DNA of 64,000 nt from the NCBI GenBank assembly GCA_033239525.1, contig BSYO01000008.1, positions 10,474,150 through 10,538,149 of the forward strand, given 5' to 3'. The position numbers were made by a program, and so were the translations under genes. The stretch comes from Nepenthes gracilis. Lineage: Eukaryota > Streptophyta > Magnoliopsida > Caryophyllales > Nepenthaceae. Below the pieces are notes generated by a model. It ran no database searches. It was not told the DNA's origin and saw only the letters and a program-made list of their open reading frames with translations. The first letter of the stretch is position 1. Each line of letters opens with the position of its first letter. Positions 35,220-46,021 of this stretch are shown piece by piece.

Positions 35220-36311
35220 TGTTGGGTTTGGTCACTCCCTTGTGGGTTGCCCAACAAACTGGTTGTCATCGGAGGATTTGTGGATAACAAATCCAGAGAG
35301 CTGTTTCCGGTCAACGAGACGTTGACCAGAGGAGAACAGTGGACGGTCAATGAAGATTAACCGGCGGACGGCCAACTGAATCCGATCAATAGGAGGTTGA
35401 CCATCTGAGGGCTGCAGGAGCACTGCTAGATGGTGGACGGGTAGCAGAAGACGGTCAGCAGGGAGTTGGCCAGGATGGATGAAAAGGATGATCAACGGAG
35501 GTTGGTGGATGGCAGTGCGGTCAACGAAGTTAACTTGTTGGCCCAGGCTTTGGAGCCTGGAAAAGTGGCAGCGGGCATGGATGTCTTTCCCAGGATTGGT
35601 CGACAGTGGCGGTTGATTTCTGAAGAGCACGCGTCTGTCATGTGTGTAGCATCGCCATGCCGGGGCATGGACACACGAAGCTCGAGGCTGGTGAAGACAT
35701 GGCACCTATTATCTGCAAGTGGTGACCAGCTGGGCAGATGGGATTAGGTGGAGCCAGGATGTCTATAAATTAGCACCAGAGGCTTCCGGAGGATGAGACC
35801 TTAAGAGAAGGCCTTGAGCTGGTCCAGAGGGAACTCAGAGTGGTGACCGGACTGGTGTGGGAGACAATACCAGGGGCGTTGTGCACCGGCCGCTGTATGC
35901 AGGGGTGAAACGGCGGGCTGCCGTTTCACCAATACTTGTAAAATGAGTGAGCAGATGGCACCACAATGAGGAGAGAAAGAGTGGAAGAATGAGAGAGCAG
36001 TGAGTGAAACACAAAGGGTGAAGCTTTGTATTCTCGTGCTCTGTTCTTCATTTTCGCCTCTAGGGCTTGTGTAGTTAGGGTGGTTACTGTACTCTATCTC
36101 TCGGTTTGTGTAATCGTTTTACATAGTGGATCTATTGGTGGATTATGTGTCCCGTAGTTTTTCCTCTCTGGTTTGAGAAGGGGTTTCTACGTAAAAAAAG
36201 CTGTGCATCTCTTATTCCTTATTCCTACTAAATGATGGTTGTCAATGACGAAGGATTCGGATTTTTTTGCTGCTGCCGGATCTGGTGGATTCGGGTCTTC
36301 CGACCCCAACA
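35220..36311 (+). repeat. array LTR C
   Basis: Outer right LTR, ending CGACCCCAACA at 36311 directly against dioxygenase coding sequence. W-box words at 35305-35535. Closest in its termini to LTR A. Confidence 0.88.
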
Positions 36312-36412
36312 ACCGGTGCCTTCGTTTCGTCGAAGGCCTTCAGCTCGGTCATCCTATCGTACTGCGACTGCGCGACTTCTGCGGTGGTTCCAATTTCTTC
36401 CGGCCTATTCAT
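36312..36412 (-). pseudogene. 2OG dioxygenase exon 1, N-terminal piece
   Basis: ATG at 36412 (minus). Reads SQYDRMTELKAFDETKAPV, the highly characteristic N-terminus of ACC-oxidase-homologue (DOXC) dioxygenases, in one undamaged frame, then is cut at 36312 by LTR C. A TATA element lies about 90 bp upstream. The frame continues at 31795 on the other side of the array. The enzyme class oxidises small metabolites with Fe(II), 2-oxoglutarate and O2; the substrate cannot be told from this piece. Confidence 0.85.
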
Positions 36413-36497
36413 TTTTCCTTCCAATTTGGGTTTCCCATATGATGATGATACGCCGTTCAGCTGCGACGATTGTGGACGAATTTGCAGGCAACACTCT

Positions 36498-36510
36498 CCT
36501 TTTTTATAGT
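36498..36510 (-). promoter_or_regulatory. TATA box of the broken dioxygenase gene
   Basis: Minus strand ACTATAAAAAAGG, about 90 bp upstream of the ATG at 36412, in a normal position for a plant promoter with a 5' UTR of about 60 nt. The promoter and the first 34 codons are still joined. Confidence 0.6.
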
Positions 36511-36544
36511 GTAACAGAGGGAAGTTGGTCGCGGCGTCTCTAGT

Positions 36545-36959
36545 GGAGATGGAGCCCCCCTTTTTTTTTAATTTAAGTCTGATAATATTTTAATAAATAA
36601 TTATAATTTAATTATTTTATAAAATATAAAAAATTAATTAAAATTAATTATTAATTATAATTACTTATTTTAAAATAAATAATTAATATATAAAAAAATA
36701 ACTTTTACGTCTTAATGAGGTGGAACCAACTCCAACCTTATCTTCTACACGTTAAAAAAATTACATTATATTCACTAGAATATATAAATAAATATCATAT
36801 TAAAAATATCCCTATATAAAAAGGAGCATTTCTAATTTCAAGGTCCTTAATTTTCTAACTAATATGACTTTTGAGTGATTAGTAATTAATATATATTAAT
36901 TTACTGAAAAATTTCCTATGATTAACATAAATATTTAATATTTGTTTATTCATAAGCTT
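36545..36959. other. AT-rich spacer
   Basis: Very AT-rich, with short inverted repeats around AATTAATTATAATTA at 36600-36700. No gene or element end recognised. It is the upstream flank of the broken dioxygenase gene. Confidence 0.5.
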
Positions 36960-37324
36960 TCACATAGAGCTATCCTTTTCTCAAACTATATTGGTTATAT
37001 AGAGTTTGAGAAGCCTGTTTCTCTAATTTTAATTACTAAATTAAAATTAAATTATTAAAATTTTAAAAAATAAAAAATATTAAAAATAACTATAATTTTA
37101 AATTTAGTTTTATAATATTATTATCTATTGCATATTAAATCTATTATATAAAAACTTTAATAAAGGTAAATGTTTCGATTATATTGTCTAATATCTAAAT
37201 TCAAATCCTCACATATTTTTAAACTAATAATTCATATTTAAAAAACTAAAAATTTATATCCCTCATTTAGAAAAAAGAGAAAGCAGAATCTCTGAATTTA
37301 ATTACATATAGACTTTAAGATTAG
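36960..37324 (-). repeat. R repeat copy 3, first part (inverted)
   Basis: Reverse complement of about 19265-19600 in copy 2: shared ATATAGAGTTTGAGAA(G), TATTATCTATTGCATATTAAAT and TTAATTACATATAGACTT. Ends in TAAGATTAG at 37316-37324, the left target duplication of the TIR element. Confidence 0.8.
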
Positions 37325-38956
37325 GATAATGGGCACTGTGCTACAAACACACGATGCTTTCCATTAGATTAAATCAAACGGCAGAAAAAATATATATATA
37401 TATATATACTGATGGGTAGGCTCATAAATGTGGTGCTAAAAGCGGCACAAAATTTGAAAGGCCCAGGAAGATACCAACCAGCGTTAGCATTGACTGCCCG
37501 GCGCACAACAAACGGTCAAGAGCGCTCATTCAAGACGGTTAACATTTCTGTTGACTGAAAATACTGTAACAGTAGGCCGTGAAAGATAGTAAACCTAATA
37601 CGGGCCAGACCCAATTTGGCAGGTGATCTCGTACACAAAAAGTAACAATCCTCCCATGATTACACGTTTTCCTAAAAGCTGATCTTCTCTAAAAAGGCAG
37701 CAACGGATTTAACGCCAACAATGAAGTCTAATGGTCACAAGAACATGAAAGAAAAGTAGATAATTTGGAGATCCGTTACACTGTTTAGAAAGGAAACGAT
37801 CCATCAAATTACGCCCACCAACTCAGAGAAGGCCGCCCAGCGCCAGGCCAAGGAAGGTGGCTCTCCCCATCATCTATATAAACCCAGAGTCTCCACTCTA
37901 AAAAGGGGAACACGCTTTTAAGAGAACACACGGTTCATAAAGACGACAGAGACTTTCTAATATAATCTAAGCCACGAACGCATACAGTATTTGACCAAAA
38001 CTCTCTCTCTCTAAAGCGTTCATCTTCCAATCCCATTCTAAGCCTCTAGATCGCAGAGTCTCCTCCCGCTCTCTGAGAATCGTCCTCCAAAGCTTCTACG
38101 CTTTTGAGACGTATCTTCCACTCGTTCTCCCTGAACAACGAGTTGGAACTCACACTCTCAACGAGTGACGGGATCATCTCTGCTTCTACAGGCCGACACT
38201 CCCGACAAACTCACACACACAGTCTCTCTTACTTACCAGTTCACCTACCCAAGTTTGTAGGTTTGTTATTAATTTGAGTGTTGGAGTGTTTTTCGTAGGA
38301 TAACCTTCCGCCGGCACCTGACCTCTCGTTTTCTGTAATGGTGTATAGGATTCAAACTCAGTGAACGGGGCCAGATCAAATCAACTATCCGAATCCGAAA
38401 CTGTTCGAAGTCGGATCCAAGTACTCATTATATATATATATATGTATATATATATTTATTTATTTTTTATTGCTTTTATAGTTTAATTTTTGTTTTGTTT
38501 TTTAAGTTTTATTTTCTTTTTTTGTTTACGTTTTATAATTTGAATTTTTTTTATAAAATTAAAAGAAATTTTATAATCATATTTATTTTTAAATAATAAT
38601 ATTATTTTTATAAATTTATAAAATAATAATTTTATAACCATATATTCTTAAAATATTATTATTTTATAAATTTATAAAATATAAATATAAATATATATTT
38701 TATAAATAATAAAAGATTCATCCAATTTATAACTAAATTTATGTATATATATTTTTTATTTTTTATAAGTTAATATTTTATAAAAATTAAGAATGCATAA
38801 AAATTAAAATTATAAAAATTAAAAAAAAAAAAAAAAAAGAAAAAGGGAGAGGGGCAGGGGGAGTTTGCCCGTTGGATTTAATCAAATCCAACGGACAGCA
38901 TGTATGTGACATAACCGCCGTGCGACATACATGCGATGCATCCCCCCTTTAAACTT
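37325..38956. mobile_element. TIR transposon (MULE-like, non-autonomous) carrying a solo LTR
   Basis: Flanked by a 9-bp duplication, TAAGATTAG (37316-37324) and CAAGATTAG (38957-38965), the size made by Mutator-like transposases. Imperfect terminal inverted repeats: GATGCTTTCCATTAGATTAA near the left end against CATGCTGTCCGTTGGATTTG as the reverse complement of the right end, both running into AAATC(A/C)AACGG. After removing the solo LTR inside its AT core about 600 bp remains, with no coding sequence, so it is a MITE-like derivative. The outermost bases of the two ends match poorly. Confidence 0.6.
37410..38427 (+). repeat. solo LTR of a Tat-like family, inserted in a (TA)n tract
   Basis: About 1018 bp from TGATGGGTAGG to CAAGTACTCA. 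The end (GTGTATAGGATTCAAACTCAG, CGAATCCGAAACTGTTCGAAG) is the counterpart of the Tat-1 LTR end in plus orientation. TATA box TATATAA at 37875-37881. U3 has TTGAC motifs at 37488-37555. It sits in (TA)n on both sides, so the target duplication cannot be told apart from the microsatellite. Confidence 0.72.
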
Positions 38957-39448
38957 CAAGATTAGTCAAAAATTGCTTTAACTCCCGTAGAGCAAGTACT
39001 CAACCCCCAGATTTTAATTTGTCTTAAGCTACGTATTAAAATTTTCTAACGTTGAAAGGATTTGAACCTCTTAAAATAGATATTTTAATTAGAACGGATT
39101 AAAATAGAACCAATTATTTTTTATATTAATTTAATAAACAAAAATTATGATTATTAATTATTATATATTTTTAATAATTATTACTTATTCTGCATTTGAC
39201 TTATCTTTTTTTTTTTTACTAGATCTAGATTAAAGTTGAGATCATAAGTTAGCAATGGATCTTATAGTTGCTGCAAAATTACAAGGTAGTGTGAGATTTA
39301 AACCCTAAAATTTATAAAATAACTTTAAAATTAAGTAAATTGATACATTATCAAGGTTAATTGTGTATTCAAGTTAAAAATTAAGTATCTGATGCATGCT
39401 TAAACTACACAATTATATATTTTAAAGGAAATCACAGTACCTGATGTA
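38957..39448 (-). repeat. R repeat copy 3, second part (inverted)
   Basis: Reverse complement of about 18750-19265: shares CTTCAAGATTAGTCAA, GAAAGGATTTGAACCTC, ACTAGATCTAGATTA and GATGTACATAAG. Stops at the truncated 5' LTR of the chromovirus. The rest of the repeat resumes at 50632. Confidence 0.82.
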
Positions 39449-41377
39449 CATAAGCTGGGTAGCAGTGGGCCACGGGTGCCGCAGGTCCCAAAAGCAGTGG
39501 GCCAACCCCCTGAGCTGGTGCTGGGTGGCAGAATAAAATGGCCGTGCACGTCTTTTCTTCGTCATTTTGGCTGTTGCAAGAAGAGAGAGTGCGAGGAGAA
39601 GAGAGAGGAAGAGGAATCCAAGGTCCCGGGATTCGATTTCTAGCTAGAACTAATTAGAAATGTGATAAATCGGGTCGAGACAGGTGCACATATACTCTCA
39701 TCTTTTATTTTCTTGCACTTTTATTCTATTTTTTTAGGTATCCTTATTCTAATACTTGATTGAGTTGTATTACCCATATCCTAAGTATAAAAATACATCG
39801 ATTTTATATCCGACTTGCAAGATTTAAGCGGTTTTTCGCAACCCAAAACCATAACCCACGCCCAGACAGATTTCACCATTTATTTCAGGTATTATGCATG
39901 ATTTGTCACTAAATAATCGAAACCCATGAATTGAGCATGAAATTTCATCAATATGGTGCCTGAAATCTCGTGTTTTGCGCAATTTATGCATATTGAAACC
40001 CTAACATGTGCCCTGTGTCTTCCGACTATTTTCCACGAAACATAGGCATTAAATGGAAATAGAAAATTGAACCCCGACTTATAAACGTGGTTGATTTACA
40101 TTTAATTTCATAATTTAAGAATTATGCAAAGAAATTATGAGCATGTGAAGATTTGAGCTCAAGAAGAATAAGGAAAAAACTCGAAAAAAATGAACAAGTT
40201 TAATGTAAAAGAACCAATAAGGGATATTCTGTGATTAAGCGATAAACCGATTGAATTATGAGACGCTTTCCAATAGAGTGGGAATGAAAAATTATGTGCT
40301 CAAAAGTAGAATTTCCTAAAAAAATAAAAAATGAATAACTTGGAATAGTAATTGTTCAATAGATAGTATATTTTAACGTGTCATTGATATTACAGTGAAA
40401 ACTCAAGAACTATTCTACTCACGTATTGTAATGGGTGATATTCCTTGGCATGCCTTAATACACTATAGTAGAAAGCGTTGTCTATTATGAATACCGCTTG
40501 CAGCCTATGACCCCGTCTATAGGATCTATATATAGACGGGCCCATTCTGGGTCAAGAATAGGAGGATATCGATCTTAGATTGTATGGAGTGAATATAATT
40601 CAGGTTACAACCGATTGTTCCTTTAATCAGGAAGGCCTACTGGCCCCGATTCCTCAATGAAATAAGTTTTCAATGCAAATTAATGATTAAGAAGAGAAAA
40701 ATAAGACAAAGAACTAAAGAAATATGGAAAAACATTCATCAAAACATATTCTTTTTTTTTTTAATGTTTATGATGCATAATCACTCATATGCCTTTATCT
40801 CCTTCCTATACACATTATTATGTCTTGAAAATGAAATATTGCACGTCCTTTGTTATATTATGCCTTATTGAGTTTAGACTCACCATTTGCTATTTTGTCT
40901 CCCCTATCAGATGATCAGTACAAATTTCTACCCAACAAGAAGGAGTAAAGAACCAGCACCTAACTTAGGCCCGGAGATGATGTATTTTATTGCTTTAGAG
41001 AATTTGTATTTTGCATTTTTGATTTAGCTGATGATTCTTTTGGAAATGGAAAAATTGTACATCCTCATATTTTATTCTTTTGATAGAAAATCAGCAATAG
41101 TGATATGCTTTGTTGGAACGTGAAATTTTGGATATTTAGTTTGCTTCCGTAGGATTATTGAAGGGTACCCTGAGGCTTAGAGGCATCTCTCCTACTAGGC
41201 ACCCGTGGTCTTATATTGATGTTGTAGATGTTTGTGGAAATTTTTTATGGATTTTGTGTTTGTGTCAGTGTGAATTTATGTATATTGTACAGGATAATTA
41301 CAGATTTTATATTAGGACGACGTCCGTATTACAGTTGGAACTCTACCGAATTTTCAATTGATAATACGGTACATCAC
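39449..41377 (+). repeat. chromovirus 5' LTR (5' end truncated)
   Basis: Aligns with 46140-47041 plus 49678-50631. Lacks the first 110-120 bp present in the 3' copy. Ends GGTACATCACAAT before the primer site. Uninterrupted at 40330 (AATAACTTGGAATAG), where the 3' copy carries a solo LTR. Confidence 0.85.
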
Positions 41378-41380
41378 AAT

Positions 41381-41392
41381 TGGTATCATAGA
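41381..41392 (+). other. chromovirus primer-binding site
   Basis: TGGTATCATAGA, one or two bases from the tRNA-Met-type TGGTATCAGAG(C), placed 3 bp after the LTR end. Confidence 0.7.
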
Positions 41393-41556
41393 AAGGGGAT
41401 GGCTCGACAGATGCCTTAGGGCTTGTGTTAATTGACCATAGTTGAGACCTAGGTTAACTTGATTAGATCTGAAATGAACTTTCTGTTTAAGTAGTTTTGT
41501 TAAGTTTGATGTGAAAGTCTAACCCTATTGTTAATGCATGATGATATGGATTCAAG

Positions 41557-42535
41557 ATGTCAGGCCAAGAAAGATGTTTCAGAGCTAGACCTCGACCAAA
41601 TTGGGAGAAAGAATATTTGGATATTATGGGACGGATGGCCAACGTCATGGAAATGATGGCTTAGGGTCATACCCCACCTGTGCCAGCCCTAGCCCCAGTT
41701 CCAGCCCCAACTTCAGTAAATCTAGGAGTTATGGCATACAACCGGTTCAACAGCTAAAGGGCACCAGAGTTTTCAAGAGATCTGGACCCAACTAAAGCAG
41801 AGGCTTGGATCAGAAGAATGGAAAAGATCTTTACTGTTATTCATCACCCCGAAGAAGACAAAGTGACTTTTACAACGTATAAATTGGAGGATAAGGTTGA
41901 TTATTGATGGTCGGTGTATAAAGCAGCCATGGGAGTCCCTGAGTATCAAATTACGTGAGAAATGTTTAAGGAAGGATTTTTTGAGTAGTATATTTCAACC
42001 AACCTGCGAGAATAGAAGGAAGATGAGTTTTCACGGGTTAGGTAAGGAAATCGGACCGTGGCAGAGTATGCGATCAAGTTCCTGGAGTTGTCCCGATACT
42101 CCCAGCATATAGTGGATGATCCAACTAGAACAGCCAGAAAGTTTCAGTCCGGGATAAGGGATGATATCAGGAGGCAGTTGGTTACGCACAAGTAGTGAGA
42201 TTATGGAGAGATATTGGACCCAACTCTCATTTTTGAGAGAGAGTTAGAGCAGTAGTAGTATTTTACAAAGAGGTCTATAAACTGAGGAAGTTTGGCCGTG
42301 AGTCAAGGTTTGGAATCCGGAGGGCCTCCGAGGAAGACGAAGCCCGAAGACAAAGGAAAGAGCAAGGTAGAGTATCCGGTAGCAGCAGCAGCATCGGGTC
42401 CACCAACGACTGATGATGTTTGTAATTACTGTAGGAGGACCCATCACGGGTAGCCATGCCTCAAGCGGATGGGAGCTTATTTTAACTGTGGCAAGGTCTG
42501 CCACATGATTAAAGATTGCCGGTGGAGAAGAAGCC
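41557..42535 (+). pseudogene. chromovirus gag with two zinc knuckles
   Basis: ATG at 41557. Acidic N-terminus, proline-alanine stretch PPVPALAPVPAPT, the retrotransposon gag core (WIRRMEKIF, KVTFTTYKLEDKVDY, EYAIKFLELSRYSQH), then CNYCRRTHHG with C-x-K and FNCGKVCHMIKDC near 42425-42530. At least six stops; in several a CAG or TGG codon of the family has become TAG or TGA. Confidence 0.8.
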
Positions 42536-42956
42536 GATTGTTCTGAGGAAGGCCTTTGCAGTTACGGCTCGGGATGCGAAAGCGTCCCCAAATGTAGTAG
42601 AAGGTACTATTATCATCTTTAGTACTCCTGTGCATATTCTTCTAAATTTGGGCTTGACCCATTCTTTTGTACCCTTAAATTTTGTAAGTACTTTGTTGTC
42701 CCCTCCAAGGATCTGGGATCATGTTCTGATTGTTTTTACACCCTTGGAATTTCCAATAGTCACGAATATCTTGTATCCGAATTGCGAAGTTTGGATTAAT
42801 GGATTGCAACTGATGGTGGATTTGATTTTACTCGAGATGTACGATTTTGATGTGATCTTCGGCATAGATTGGTTAGCAAGTTATCACGTCAATATGGATT
42901 GCTTCCATGAGCAAGTCCATTTTGCTATTCCAGGATATGAACCGTTCTATTTCTAA
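42516..42956 (+). pseudogene. chromovirus protease, catalytic Asp lost
   Basis: Open frame of 146 codons matching the gypsy protease: LLNLGLTHSFVPLNF where the family has a D-S-G-A-T-H-S-F box, then VWINGLQLMVDLILLEMYDF and VIFGIDWL. The catalytic D-S-G is N-L-G here, so it cannot have been active in this form. Confidence 0.82.
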
Positions 42957-42979
42957 GGCGTGGTGCAAAAGGAGCCACC

Positions 42980-44304
42980 ATGTTTTGTCTCAACTTTGCA
43001 TGCCCGTCATTTGATAGACTTTGGATGTCGAGCTTATTTGGCTTAGCTTGCATGACTAGGAGTTATAGTGTGCCGGCTAAGGATATCCCAGTGGTTATTA
43101 AGTTCAAATATGCCCTTCAAGATGAATTGCCTAGTTTGTCACCCAATCGAAAAATTGAGTTTGAGATTGAGATTGTCCCCGATTCGGCCCCAATTTTGAA
43201 GGCACCGTATTGGATGAAGCCTGCCGAACTGAAGGAATTGAAGCAGCAGCTGTAAGAGCCTCTGTATAAGGGATTTATCCAGCCAAGCATCTCTCCTTAG
43301 GGTACCCCAATGCTATTTGTTAAGAAGGATGGATCGTTGCGGCTTTGTATCAATTATCAGGAGTTCAACAAGATCACTATTAAGAACAAGTATTCTTTAC
43401 TAAGGATTGATGACCTATTTGATCAACTGCAAAGAGCCCTAGTGTTTTCAAAGATCGATATCCGTTTAGGGTATCATTAGTTGAGGAATAAAAAAGAGGA
43501 CGTAGCTAAGACAGCTTTTCGGACGTGGTACGAGCATTACGAATTTCTAGTTATACTATTTGGGTTGTCAAATGCTCCGACCGCATTTATAGACTTGATG
43601 AATCTGGTGTTTTGACCCTTCTTAGATAAATTTATGCTGGTATTCATCGACAACATATTAATATGAGGAATTATAATGAGCATGCCATGCATTTGAGGAT
43701 TTCTCTCCAGACGCTTCGGGATGAGAAATTGTATGCCACATTGAATAAGTGTGAGTTTTGGCTAGAGGAAATTGCCTTTTTGGGTCATATTATTTCAAAT
43801 GAGGGCATATTTATGGACCCGAAGAAGAATGAGACTATTGTTAATTGGAGCTGACAGTCGTCAGTGACTAACGTCCAGAGTTTCCTTAGGATGGCGGATT
43901 ATTATCAGAGGTTCGTGGAGAATTTCTCTAGGATTTCTATGTCATTGACCCGCTTAATGAGGAAGGACGTCAAGTTTGTTTGGATAGACGGTAGTGAGAA
44001 AAGTTTTCAGGGGTTTAAGGACCGATTGACATTTGCCCCAATCCTAACAATTCTAGAAGGCTCGGGTGGGTTTGAAGTTTATTGTGACGCGACCAGGACA
44101 GGTTTGGGGTGTGTCCTGATGCAGTGCGGGAAATTGATAGCCTATGGATCAAGGCAATTGAAGATTCATGAGAAGAACTACCCGACGCACTATTTGGAGC
44201 TTGCAGCGGTAATTTTTGTATTAAAAATCTGGAGATATTATTTGTATGGTAAGAAATTCTTGGTATATTTATACCACAAGTGCCTCAAGTATCTCTTTTC
44301 CTAG
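42980..44304 (+). pseudogene. chromovirus reverse transcriptase and RNase H
   Basis: [62 protein letters not shown], then MLVFIDNILI where F-x-D-D is required, so the second catalytic Asp is Asn (43640-43665). After more stops the frame 43663-43854 reads LRDEKLYATLNKCEFWL and FLGHIIS, and 43864-44304 covers the connection and RNase H ([36 protein letters not shown]). Stops at expected Gln and Trp codons recur. Confidence 0.87.
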
Positions 44305-44479
44305 AAAAAGTTAAAGATGAGGTAAAGGAGATGGATGGATTATCTAAAAGATTTCGATTGTGGAATTCAGTATTAGTCGGAAAAGGGCAATGTGGTGACG
44401 GATGCTTTGAGCGGGCAAGCGTATTTTGCAACTCATCTGAGGATTTAGGAGATGAAAATGTTAGAATGCATAAAGCATT

Positions 44480-45960
44480 GTGATATTCAGAGATATGCTT
44501 AAGGAAATTGGATGATTTTGTCACACTTCAGTGTCCAGCAAGAGATCTTGAAGCGGATCAAGGAAGAACAATGAACAACCCGTTTTTAGATGAAGTTGCT
44601 GGAAATTTGAACCAAAATTCTAGGATTGATTTCAGCGTTCGAGCTGGCGGAGTCTTGAGATTTTGGGACTGAATTTGCGTACCTGATATCGATGATTTAA
44701 AGGAAGAGATTATGAAGGAAGCTACCAGTCCAGTACACAATCCACCCGAAAATTAATATGATGTATTAGGATCTGAGGAAGATATTTTGGTGGAGGAATA
44801 TGATGGGGATAACCGTGGCCTTTGTGGGGAGATGCTTGGTCTGTCAGCAGTTAAAGGCCAAGCGGAGGAAGCCATTCGGTCTTCTGCAGCCCTTGCCTCT
44901 TCCCAATTGAAAGTGGAAAGATATATCCATAGATTTCGTGTCAGGACTGCCGAGGACGCCTAGGAACTATAACGGCATTTGGGTGATTGTCGACCGACTC
45001 ACAAAATTAGCACACTTCCTGACCATTTAGATGACTTATTTGAGGGATCGATTAGCCCGGATGTATATTGATGAAGTGGTGAGATTGTATGGGATTCCGG
45101 TCACTATCGTGTCAAATCGCAACCCGCGGTTTGTGTCAAAATTTTGAAGAAGTCTATATCGTGAGTTGGGGATGGATTTGAAGTTCAGTACGACTTATCA
45201 CTCGCAGACGGATGGACAATTTGAGTGGACCATTTAGATTTTGACAGACATGTTAAGAGCCGCGGTGTTGGAGCTGAAAGGCAATTGGGATGACCTTTTA
45301 GCCTTAGCGGAGTTTGTGTATAATAATAGTTATTAGGCGAGTATTGGGATGGCCCCTTTGAAGCGTTGCATGGAAGAAAGTGCCGTTTTTCGATTCATTT
45401 GGAAGAAACCGGCGATAGACGGCTTATAGGGCCAGAGATTGTTATGGAGATGTCTGAGAAGATCAGGCTGATCCACGAGAAGCTGAAAGTGGTCCAAAGC
45501 CGGCAGAAGAGTCATGCCGATCGGACAAGATCGGAGCTGAAATTTAAAGTTGAAGACTTTGTCTTCTTGAAGATATCGCCGTCAAAGAGAATATTCAAAT
45601 TTAGGCTCAAAGGGAAGTTGAAGCTGAGGTTTATTGGCCAGTTCAAGATTTTGGAGAAAGTGGCCTATCGTTTGTCTTTGCCATCGACTTTGGAAGAGGT
45701 GAACGACGTATTTCACGTGTCTATGCTCCGGAAGTATGTTTATGATCCTACTCATGTTATTGACTACGTGCCCCTATTGATCAGCGAAGATTTATTGTAC
45801 ACCAAGGATCCCGTGCAGATTCTAGACCGTAGAGAGCAAATACTTTGGACGAAGGCGATTCCTTTAGTCAAGATTTTATAGAGAAATCACGCCCTGGAGG
45901 AGGCTACTTAGGAGAAGGAGAATGAGATCTGAGAGATATATCCCCACTTGTTTTGAGGTA
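44480..45960 (+). pseudogene. chromovirus integrase with chromodomain
   Basis: Zinc-finger remnant (CLVCQQLKAKRRKPFGLLQP), core WKDISIDFVSGLPR, IWVIVDRLTKLAHF, TTYHSQTDGQFE, then 45366-45881 open: KLKVVQSRQKSHADRTRSEL, FVFLKISPSKRI, LRFIGQFKILEKVAYRLSLP (the GPY/F region with its P-Y changed), and the chromodomain PVQILDRREQILW...VKIL, RNHALEEAT, EIYPHLF. V-S-N-R-N replaces the usual V-S-D-R-D, again Asp to Asn. Chromodomains of this type direct insertion toward particular chromatin. Confidence 0.87.
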
Positions 45961-45999
45961 TGTAATGACTCTTAGGACTTGTTAATTTCAAGGACGAAA

Positions 46000-46021
46000 T
46001 TTTCTAAGTGGGGGAAAATTA
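46000..46021 (+). other. chromovirus polypurine tract
   Basis: TTCTAAGTGGGGGAAAATTA just before the 3' LTR, which starts (C/T)GATGTTCCGG; the LTR's other end ACATCA is the matching inverted terminus. Confidence 0.7.

Larger units (their letters stand above)
31796..36311 (+). mobile_element. non-autonomous LTR retrotransposon, tandem array of three LTRs and two internal regions
   Basis: LTR A 31796-32914, internal A 32915-33503, LTR B 33504-34603, internal B 34604-35219, LTR C 35220-36311, all in plus orientation. LTRs are 1119, 1100 and 1092 bp, start TGTTGGGTTT and end CCCCAACA (CCCTAATA in B). Each internal region starts with a tRNA-Met-type primer-binding site and ends in the purine tract GAGGGGATGT. 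They are about 0.6 kb long and contain no gag or pol, so transposition must have used proteins from another element. Flanking bases are ACCCC on the left and ACCGG on the right (3 of 5 matching), inside a dioxygenase exon. Confidence 0.9.

Noticed and set aside
31796..36311. Array LTRs as TRIM elements
   Set aside because: TRIM LTRs are usually 100-400 bp; these are 1.1 kb.
40683..40871. 62-codon frame in the chromovirus 5' LTR
   Set aside because: Lies within the LTR, not preserved in the 3' LTR copy, no domain.
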